Below, one piece after another: positions 26,144 to 33,434 of a DNA stretch of 64,000 nucleotides. This stretch comes from Ereboglobus sp. GTDB taxonomy: Bacteria > Verrucomicrobiota > Verrucomicrobiia > Opitutales > Opitutaceae. The notes under the pieces were generated by a model. That model made no database searches, was not told the origin of the DNA, and worked only from the letters and a program-made list of their open reading frames with translations. The position numbers and the translations under genes are program-made. The DNA lies in the NCBI GenBank assembly GCA_029974595.1, contig JARKRC010000027.1, forward strand, positions 336,506 through 400,505, read 5' to 3'. Position 1 is the first letter of the stretch; each line of letters opens with the position of its first letter.

Positions 26144-27442
26144 ATGAAAATCTTTGCAGCATTTTGCTTCCTGTTCTCCAGCGCCGTCGCCTTGGCGCAA
26201 ACAATATCATTCCCCGGGGCGCAGGGGTTTGGAGCGCTTGCATCGGGCGGGCGTGGAGGGGAAGTTTATCATGTTACTAATCTCAACGACGACGGGCAGG
26301 GGTCGTTTCGCGACGCTGTCAGCAAGCCGGGACGCACCGTCGTTTTTGATGTCGGCGGCGTTATTAAAATAAGCAGCCGTTTGCAGGTGGCCTCCGATAT
26401 CACCATTGCGGGCCAGACTGCCCCGGGCGATGGCATTACCGTTTATGGCGAGCGCGTGGCGTTTTCCGATAACAATATCGTCCGTTACATTCGTTTTCAC
26501 GGCAGCATCGACATGCCGCGCGGCGGATGCACGTTGATTATCGACAATCTGAAAAACTCCATCTTCGACCATGTGTCGGTTGCCTGGGGACGCTGGGATA
26601 ATTTGCACATCAAGGGCACGTCGGACGTCACGTTGCAGCATTGCATCATTGCCGAGGGGATCGATCCGCAGATGTTCGGCGCGTTGATCGAGCGGCCGGA
26701 CAATATCACCATTCACCACTGCCTGTGGAGCAACAACCAGAGCCGCAATCCCAAGGGAAAGGCCAAACTCCAATATTTCAATAATGTCGTTTATAACTGG
26801 AGGGTTTCCGGTTTCGTCGGCGGACATTCCGCAGCGGATCATTTTCAGGATTTGATAAACAACTATTTCATAGCCGGCCCGAATTCCAACAACAACTTCG
26901 TCGCCGGGTTTACGGCGACCGATCATGTTTATCACAGCGGAAATTATGCCGATCTGGACAAGGACGGCGTGCTCAACGGGCGTCTTGTGACGGACAAGGA
27001 TTTCGTGAAGACAACACCTGCTCCCGGCAGTCGCTCGCCTTCCGGCGAGGGCATGGTGGCGGCGTCTCCCACGCTTGTGCCGAAACCGTCGAACACATCC
27101 CCGGTGCCTGTGAAGATCGAAGACGCCGCGGCGGCCTATGAAAAGGTGCTTGCGAAGGCTGGCGCCTCGCTCAAGCGCGATGCGGTCGATGCCCGACAAA
27201 TTGCCCATGTGCGTTCGCTGGGAAAGGAAGGCGCGATCATTCGGCGCGAGTCTGATGTCGGCGGGCAGCCGGAAATGAAAGGTGGCCCGGCGCCGAAGGA
27301 TTCGGATGGCGACGGCATTCCCGATGCGTGGGAAATCGCGCACAGTCTCAATCCGAATGATCCCTCGGACGGGCAAAAAATCACAGCGTCCGGTTATACC
27401 AATCTCGAAAATTATCTGAACAGCCTGGTGCCGGTGGATTGA
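26144..27442 (+). CDS. secreted pectate lyase (PL1-like) with C-terminal Ca-binding repeat
   Basis: 432 residues. Signal peptide MKIFAAFCFLFSSAVALAQ. Predicted right-handed beta-helix lyase, cleaving polygalacturonate by beta-elimination. GAQGFGALASGGRGGEVYHV, LNDDGQGSFRDAV and PGDGITVYGERVAFSDNNIV are typical of the bacterial PL1 pectate lyase group; IFDHVSVAWGRWDNL and IHHCLWSNNQSRNPKGKAKL contain the His and Arg expected near the active site. Near residue 386 the chain has DSDGDGIPDAWE, a thrombospondin type 3-like calcium motif, often found at the ends of secreted enzymes in this phylum. Its unsaturated products would be substrates for GH105 activity at 4271-6952. Operator candidate 50 bp upstream. 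Confidence 0.9.
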   Translation: MKIFAAFCFLFSSAVALAQTISFPGAQGFGALASGGRGGEVYHVTNLNDDGQGSFRDAVSKPGRTVVFDVGGVIKISSRLQVASDITIAGQTAPGDGITVYGERVAFSDNNIVRYIRFHGSIDMPRGGCTLIIDNLKNSIFDHVSVAWGRWDNLHIKGTSDVTLQHCIIAEGIDPQMFGALIERPDNITIHHCLWSNNQSRNPKGKAKLQYFNNVVYNWRVSGFVGGHSAADHFQDLINNYFIAGPNSNNNFVAGFTATDHVYHSGNYADLDKDGVLNGRLVTDKDFVKTTPAPGSRSPSGEGMVAASPTLVPKPSNTSPVPVKIEDAAAAYEKVLAKAGASLKRDAVDARQIAHVRSLGKEGAIIRRESDVGGQPEMKGGPAPKDSDGDGIPDAWEIAHSLNPNDPSDGQKITASGYTNLENYLNSLVPVD

Positions 27443-27470
27443 GATTTAACCCTGACGCGACTGCGCCGTT

Positions 27471-27481
27471 CCAACTGTCCG
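27471..27481. promoter_or_regulatory. palindromic operator candidate (9/11)
   Basis: CCAACTGTCCG, 53 bp before the DUF4450-like gene; the right half is intact and the left half decayed. Confidence 0.4.
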
Positions 27482-27533
27482 ATGTCCAGCGGGGTTTGTC
27501 ACGGCGCGCAGGCTCCCTCACATTTGTCGTAGC

Positions 27534-30500
27534 ATGATGAAGCTCATCCCCCTGTTTTTCCCCGCTGCCATCCTTTGCGCCGTGCTCCATGCGCAACCGT
27601 TCCAGCAAGGCGGCCCGCGCCCCAACCTTCGCGGCAATATCGACCGCCCGCTCCGCTACACGCCCGACGGACGGGATTTCGTTATCGAAAACGGCGGTGA
27701 GTTTTTTAACCGCCCCCTCTACGGCGGCAACACCGCCTTCCGTGTCGATGGGGGCGACATGCCTGAGTTCGCTCTCTACCTGCCTGGACGCGGTGGCAAC
27801 CTCCGTCTTGGCATACGCTCCACCGGCGGGCGCGCAAAATGGCTCCACGAAACCGCGCGCATCACCGCCCGCTACCGCCCCGGCGAAATGCTCTACGAAA
27901 TCCGCGATCCGCTCCTCGGTGAAAACGCCTTGCTGCGCGTCCACGCCGTCGCGCTGCACCAAACCGACGGATTCATCGTGCGAGTCGAGGCCGAAAACCT
28001 CGCGCCCGTCGGCAGCCTCGAACTTCTTGCCGCCTATGGCGGAGCCAGTGGCAAGCGCGGCAAGCGCGACGGCGACATCGGCACCGAGGCCGTGCCAATC
28101 GGCGAGTATTTCCAGCTCCAACCCGAAGCCTGCCGCGGCAACCACTTCGACATCGACGCGGCGCGCGCCCGTTTCACGCTTCGCGCCCCTTCCGCAAAAA
28201 TCACCATCGCCGGCCAGTTTCCCCCCGCCGCCCGGCTCACTGTCGCCGACGCCTCCGCGTGGAGCAGCGCAGCAGACTTTCGGTCTGCCCGGCCAGACTC
28301 TCCGGTGCATACTCCCATCCTGATTTCCGTTACGCCCCTTGCCGCGAACACCCCGCTCCACTTCTCCCTCCAGCGTATCCAAGATTCAACTACAACGGCA
28401 GTCCGTGCCACATCCGACGAACTCGCCGCCTATCGGGACGTGACCGCTCCCGGCCGCCCCGGCGCAAAACCCGCCGTGACCGAAATTCCCCTCGTTCCCG
28501 CCTTCGCCCCCGCCGACCTCCCGCGCATTTTGGAAGAAACCGTCGCGCATTTCGCTGCACTCCGCAACCAAGTCATCGTTGAGACGCCCGATCCGTTCAT
28601 CAACGCCGCCGTCGCCGCGCTCAACGTCGGGGCCGATGCCGTTTGGGATGAACCGCAAGGCGCGGTCATGCACGGCGCGATTGCATGGCGCTCCAGGCTT
28701 CTCGGCTGGCGCGGCCCCTATGCGATGGACGCGCTCGGCTGGCACGACCGCGCGCGCCGCCACCTTTCCTATTGGGCCACGCGCCAGAACACCGACCCCA
28801 TCCCCGCCGACCTCCCGCCCCCCGACGAAAACGCCAATCTCTCCCGCAGCGAAAAAGCGCTTCACTCCAATGGCGACATGGCCAACTCGCACTACGATAT
28901 GAACACCGTCTATGTTGACGCGCTCTTCCGCCACATCCTATGGACGGGAGACCTCGGCTTCGCGCGCAAAATGTGGCCCGTGATCGAACGGCATCTCGCA
29001 TGGCAGCGCCGCCTCTTCCGCCGCGAGTTCGGCCCTGAAAAACTCCCGCTCTACGAATCCTACGCGCAAATCTGGGCGAGCGACGACCTGCAATACCACG
29101 GCGGCGGAGCAACCCATGGCAGCGCGTATAACTTTTATCACAACACCCAGGCCGCCCGCCTCGCACGCGCCCTCGGTGAAAACGACAAGGCCGCGTTTTA
29201 CGACAACGAAGCCGCGCTCATTGCCCGTGCCATGCGCGAATGCCTCTGGATGCCGGACCAAAAGATGTTTGGCGAATTCCGCGATTACCTCGGTCTGCAA
29301 CGCCTCCACGAAAGCCCTGCGCTCTGGTCGTTTTACCACACGCTCGACGCAAATCTCGTCACGTCGGACGAAGCTGCCGGTATGGTGGACTACTGCACCC
29401 GCACCTACTTCCCGCGTGCCATTCCCGTGCGCGGTCCCGGCATGCCCGCCGATGAGCATTACAGCATGATCCCGAGCACCGATTGGATGCCTTACACGTG
29501 GTCGATCAACAACGTCGTCATGGGCGAAAACATCCACACTGCGCTCGCACTCTGGCAGGCCGGCGCGACGGAATACGCTTTTCGACTCACCAAGAGTTCG
29601 CTGCTCGCAAGCATGTTCATGGGCATCTGTCCCGGCAACATCGGCTCGCTCAACTACCTCGACGTTTACCGCCGGGAGTCGCAGCGCGACTTCGCCGACG
29701 GTGCGGGCGTCACCTCGCGCGCGATTGTCGAAGGGCTTTTCGGCGTTCGCCCCGACGCGCTTGCGAACGAACTCACCATTGCGCCCGGTTTCCCCAAAAG
29801 CTGGACGCGCGCTTCAATCAGGCATCCCGATGTGAGCTACACCTACGAACGCAGGACGCTGGAGGACGAAGCTGTTTACGCCCGCAATGTTTACGGCAGT
29901 GGTGCTGGCGGGCAACCGATGCTGGAGACAATTGTCATTGAGCAAAGCAATCCGAAGCATGTCACGCTCCGCCTGCCTGTCCGTCGCTCCACGGCGGCAG
30001 TCGAAATCTTCAGTTCCGACGGAAAGTCCAGCAACAAGATCGTTCACTTCACGCCCAAATCCGGCGAATGCCTCATCATCGAACGTTTGCCGGCAAGTGA
30101 AAAACTGGAACTCAAAATCACATGGCTGGGCATGTTCATGACGGCATCGAAAGACGATTCGTTTCAATTGCCGCCGGCATCGTTTGATGCGCCGGTTGAC
30201 TGGCGCGCACCGCCCGTGGAAGGTGTCAAATTCGATCCGGTGAACCTCGCCCCGCATTTCAACGACAGCGTCACGCGCATTTTCAAAAACGAATACCGCT
30301 CGCCGCGCTCGCCGTTCGTATCGCTTGCGATACCGAAGCAAGGCATCGGCGCGTGGGCGGGACACGTCAACGCGACTGCTGAAATCGACGACACCGGCCT
30401 ACGCGCCGCCGCGGTGGGAAACGGCGGCCTGATCCGCCTGCCGAACGGCGTCACCTTCGCCACGCCCGGCAATGCCACCATATCGCCGCGCAACATTCTC

Positions 30501-30962
30501 TTCACCTCGCTTTGGGACAACTACCCGGCGGAGGCCGTGATTCCCCTCGAAGGCTGCGCGCGCCATATGTATTTTCTCATGGCCGGCTCGACCAACTGGA
30601 TGCAATCGCGCATCGACAACGCCGAGCTCGTGGTCACTTACGACGACGGCACGACCGCACGCCTTGCGCTCCGCAACCCCGACAACTGGTGGTCCATCGA
30701 GCAGGATTTGTTTTATGACGACTACCAATTCCGCTGCGACACGCCGCCCCCGCCGCGAGTGAACTTGAAAACCGGCAAAGTGCGCATCCTTGATGCCGTC
30801 GCGTTCAAGGGTCAGGGGCGCGCGATTCCCGGGGGTGCGGCAACGGTGCTGCACTTGAAACTCGACCCGCAAAAACGACTTCGCTCGCTCACCCTGCGCA
30901 CGCTCAGCAACGAAGTCATCATCGGCCTGATGTCCGTGACCTTGGAACGCCAGGCCAAATGA
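27534..30962 (+). CDS. secreted large six-hairpin glycosidase, DUF4450-like
   Basis: 1142 residues. Signal peptide of about 21 residues (LFFPAAILCAVLHAQ). The first part (RPLRYTPDGRDFVIENGG, FNRPLYGGNTAFRVDGGDMPEFALYLPG) matches what I know of the DUF4450 domain of Bacteroidota and Verrucomicrobiota pectin loci. The middle (~360-740) looks like an (alpha/alpha)6 barrel (AMDALGWHDRARRHLSYW, SHYDMNTVYVDALFRHILWTGD, PYTWSINNVVMGENIHTALAL). The C-terminal ~350 residues are beta-rich. Acidic residues in the barrel are catalytic candidates, but I cannot name the reaction. The setting, between a pectate lyase and an oxidoreductase with a shared upstream motif, supports a role in pectin side-chain breakdown. 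Confidence 0.78.
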   Translation: MMKLIPLFFPAAILCAVLHAQPFQQGGPRPNLRGNIDRPLRYTPDGRDFVIENGGEFFNRPLYGGNTAFRVDGGDMPEFALYLPGRGGNLRLGIRSTGGRAKWLHETARITARYRPGEMLYEIRDPLLGENALLRVHAVALHQTDGFIVRVEAENLAPVGSLELLAAYGGASGKRGKRDGDIGTEAVPIGEYFQLQPEACRGNHFDIDAARARFTLRAPSAKITIAGQFPPAARLTVADASAWSSAADFRSARPDSPVHTPILISVTPLAANTPLHFSLQRIQDSTTTAVRATSDELAAYRDVTAPGRPGAKPAVTEIPLVPAFAPADLPRILEETVAHFAALRNQVIVETPDPFINAAVAALNVGADAVWDEPQGAVMHGAIAWRSRLLGWRGPYAMDALGWHDRARRHLSYWATRQNTDPIPADLPPPDENANLSRSEKALHSNGDMANSHYDMNTVYVDALFRHILWTGDLGFARKMWPVIERHLAWQRRLFRREFGPEKLPLYESYAQIWASDDLQYHGGGATHGSAYNFYHNTQAARLARALGENDKAAFYDNEAALIARAMRECLWMPDQKMFGEFRDYLGLQRLHESPALWSFYHTLDANLVTSDEAAGMVDYCTRTYFPRAIPVRGPGMPADEHYSMIPSTDWMPYTWSINNVVMGENIHTALALWQAGATEYAFRLTKSSLLASMFMGICPGNIGSLNYLDVYRRESQRDFADGAGVTSRAIVEGLFGVRPDALANELTIAPGFPKSWTRASIRHPDVSYTYERRTLEDEAVYARNVYGSGAGGQPMLETIVIEQSNPKHVTLRLPVRRSTAAVEIFSSDGKSSNKIVHFTPKSGECLIIERLPASEKLELKITWLGMFMTASKDDSFQLPPASFDAPVDWRAPPVEGVKFDPVNLAPHFNDSVTRIFKNEYRSPRSPFVSLAIPKQGIGAWAGHVNATAEIDDTGLRAAAVGNGGLIRLPNGVTFATPGNATISPRNILFTSLWDNYPAEAVIPLEGCARHMYFLMAGSTNWMQSRIDNAELVVTYDDGTTARLALRNPDNWWSIEQDLFYDDYQFRCDTPPPPRVNLKTGKVRILDAVAFKGQGRAIPGGAATVLHLKLDPQKRLRSLTLRTLSNEVIIGLMSVTLERQAK

Positions 30963-31095
30963 CTTGGAGGAACCCGAGCCTCGCCCTGCGCAATACCCGC
31001 CGGAACGTATTTTCAGTCGGAAACCAAGCATGCGTGCAAAATCTCATGTTGGGATAAAAATGGTTTGTAATTGGTCGATTGCGGTTGCGGGTTGC

Positions 31096-31142
31096 TGACA
31101 GTCAATGCAGCGCGTACGAGGCAAGGTTGCCTTGACTGTCCG
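31096..31142. promoter_or_regulatory. two operator-like palindromes before the lipoprotein gene
   Basis: TGACAGTCA at 31096-31104 and TTGACTGTCCG at 31132-31142 (9/11 to the perfect motif), 36 bp apart; the second is 92 bp before the ATG at 31235. Confidence 0.4.
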
Positions 31143-31234
31143 TTTGCAAGCATTCCGGTTGACGCTTGCCGCCTTATGCGCGGTGCCTGACATTTATTCT
31201 GCCTGATACATCTTCCCTGAACGTCCAATATGCC

Positions 31235-31852
31235 ATGAAAAGACTGCTTCACGTAATCGCGGGAACTTTGGCCTTGTTGCTTTTTCCCGGCTGTGTCGCA
31301 AACACGGCAGGCCCTGACAACCGCACTTCGAAAGTGGCATGCAGCTACGCTCGCCAGCAAACACTACCGGCCACGGCCGAGGCAAAAACCTACACCTTCG
31401 ACACGGACTCGACCGCCTTGGGTACAAGTGCCTACGAAAGCTACTGCAAGCAGGTCGCCGGCGCGCTCAACGCCTATGGCTGGAGCCAGGTTCCCACTGC
31501 TGGCCAGGATGCGACCGGCGCGCCCGATTATTGGGTCAGTGTCATCTACGGCTACGCACTTGACACATCGGGCGATACCGGTTCCTTCCGTCGCATATCC
31601 GCCCCGGCGATGGTCTCGAACCAGACACAGCCCGTTGGCGACGTCTATGGAAAAATCGCAGTATATTATGCGGCCATTGGCATCAGCGACAAGCCGCGCG
31701 CGGAGACGGGTCATGTTTTCCTCGCGCAGATTTTCGGGTCAAGCGAGGCTGAAATGTCCTTGGTGCTGCCTACTCTGTTCACGCAACTGTTGAAGGATTT
31801 TCCCGGAGAAAACGTCGCCGCCGAGGAGATAATTTTATATACGCGCCGCTAG
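31235..31852 (+). CDS. putative DUF4136-like lipoprotein
   Basis: 205 residues from the ATG at 31235. The start is chosen because it puts a signal peptide at the N-terminus, ending in a lipobox-like LLLFPGC with Cys20 as lipidation site. The mature part (TYTFDTDSTALGTSAYESY, LNAYGWSQVP, PDYWVSVIYGYAL) resembles DUF4136-type periplasmic lipoproteins, which have a conserved aromatic and glycine pattern and no known function. It ends in a conserved-looking LLKDFPGENV. It stands alone with its own upstream motif pair. The link to sugar use rests only on neighbours. Confidence 0.65.
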   Translation: MKRLLHVIAGTLALLLFPGCVANTAGPDNRTSKVACSYARQQTLPATAEAKTYTFDTDSTALGTSAYESYCKQVAGALNAYGWSQVPTAGQDATGAPDYWVSVIYGYALDTSGDTGSFRRISAPAMVSNQTQPVGDVYGKIAVYYAAIGISDKPRAETGHVFLAQIFGSSEAEMSLVLPTLFTQLLKDFPGENVAAEEIILYTRR

Positions 31853-31900
31853 GGCGGCCTCTTCCCTTCCGATGAATCCAGTCCCGTGTTCGTGCTCATC

Positions 31901-31911
31901 CTGACCGTCCG
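31901..31911. promoter_or_regulatory. palindromic operator candidate (9/11)
   Basis: CTGACCGTCCG, 107 bp before the oxidoreductase ATG at 32019. Confidence 0.45.
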
Positions 31912-32018
31912 ATCATATGGCCGTCGCCTGTGCAGATGTTTTTTCATTTATTAAAAACATTTTTGGCAATCTCGGTGTTTCTAAAGACACCTTGACGCAA
32001 ATCCTTTTGAACCAACTC

Positions 32019-33428
32019 ATGTCCACGCCACAGCCTTTCCTTGGCAAACGTCGTTATATAATCGTCGGAACCGGATCGAGAAGCCAGCTTTATCAGGATG
32101 CCATCCAGCGCGATTATCGCGAAGGCTCGGAGCTTGTAGCGCTCTGCGATTCCAATCCGCAGCGCCTTGCCTTTGCCGCCCGGCGCTCGCCGAACAGCGG
32201 CCCGCGTACTTTTCCCGCCGCCGATTTCGAAGCCATGATCCGCACGACCGCGCCGGACATTGTTATTGTCACGACGCCGGATTACACGCATCGCGACTAT
32301 ATCGTCCGCGCCATGGAACTCGGTTGCGACGTGATCACGGAAAAACCGATGGCCACCAATGCCGCCGATTGCCGTGCGATCCTCGAAGCGCAACGGCGCA
32401 CGGGCCGGCGCTGTCGTGTGACGTTCAACTACCGCTATTCGCCGCCGCGCAGCCAGGTGAAGGACCTGCTCATGAACGGCGAGATCGGGGATGTGCTCTC
32501 GGTCGATTTTCACTGGCTGCTCAACACCCACCACGGCGCCGACTACTTCCGCCGCTGGCACAGTCGCAAACAAAATTCCGGCGGTCTCGCAGTCCACAAG
32601 GCCACGCATCATTTCGACCTCGTCAACTGGTGGCTGGGCGCGATGCCGCTTTCCGTGCTCGCCAATGGCAGACGCGCTTTTTACACACCGCGGACGGCGC
32701 GCCGATTCGGACTCGCGGGCGCGCACGAACGCTGCCATACCTGTACCGAGCGCGCAAAGTGCACCTTCGGCCTCGATCTTTCCGCGACCACGCTGCATCG
32801 CGAAATGTACCTCAACGCCGAGGTGCACGACGGTTACTTTCGGGACCGCTGCGTGTTTCGCGACGACATGGACATCGAGGATACGATGAGCGTGTCCGTG
32901 CGCTACGATACCGGCGCGATCCTTACGTATTCGCTCAACGCATTCAACGCCTGGGAAGGCTACATGGTTGCCTTCAACGGCTCCAAAGGTCGCATTGAGC
33001 ACAGCATCGTCGAGCAAAGTTATGTGAGCGGCGACGGCGCCGTGCAGGGTGGCACGCGTGAAGGCGGCGTGACGACACGCATCATCCCGTTGCGCGGCGA
33101 GCCGTGCGAACTCACGCCATGGAACGGAGAGGGCGACCACGGCGGCGGCGACCGCGCCATGCTTGTCGACATCCTTTCCGAGCAACCGCCGCCAGACAAA
33201 TACCTGCGCTGCGCCGATGTGCGCGCCGGCGCGGCTTCGATCATGGTCGGCATTGCCGCCAACCGCAGCATCGAAACGCGTGCCGAGGTGCGCGTCGCCG
33301 ACCTGCTGCCCGGCATGGAACGCCCCGACTACGTGCCGATGCCCGATGCGACGATGCCGCTCGAAATGCCCCAAGGCATCGAGCATGACGGCATTGTGAC
33401 CGTGAAGCCAAAACGCGCCGCGGCGTGA
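32019..33428 (+). CDS. Gfo/Idh/MocA family oxidoreductase
   Basis: 469 residues from 32019. The frame is open from 31917, but the extra 34 codons are not family-like and begin right after the operator candidate. NAD(P)-binding Rossmann fold: RRYIIVGTGSRSQLY, then PDIVIVTTPDYTH and the family motif TEKPMATNAADCRA; the active-site region is AVHKATHHFDLVNWW. An unusual short cysteine cluster, RCHTCTERAKCTFG, sits near residue 240. It probably oxidises or reduces a sugar or sugar acid released by the surrounding hydrolases. Its stop (33426-33428) is 6 bp before the next gene, so the two are co-transcribed. Confidence 0.88.
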   Translation: MSTPQPFLGKRRYIIVGTGSRSQLYQDAIQRDYREGSELVALCDSNPQRLAFAARRSPNSGPRTFPAADFEAMIRTTAPDIVIVTTPDYTHRDYIVRAMELGCDVITEKPMATNAADCRAILEAQRRTGRRCRVTFNYRYSPPRSQVKDLLMNGEIGDVLSVDFHWLLNTHHGADYFRRWHSRKQNSGGLAVHKATHHFDLVNWWLGAMPLSVLANGRRAFYTPRTARRFGLAGAHERCHTCTERAKCTFGLDLSATTLHREMYLNAEVHDGYFRDRCVFRDDMDIEDTMSVSVRYDTGAILTYSLNAFNAWEGYMVAFNGSKGRIEHSIVEQSYVSGDGAVQGGTREGGVTTRIIPLRGEPCELTPWNGEGDHGGGDRAMLVDILSEQPPPDKYLRCADVRAGAASIMVGIAANRSIETRAEVRVADLLPGMERPDYVPMPDATMPLEMPQGIEHDGIVTVKPKRAAA

Positions 33429-33434
33429 GTGTTT

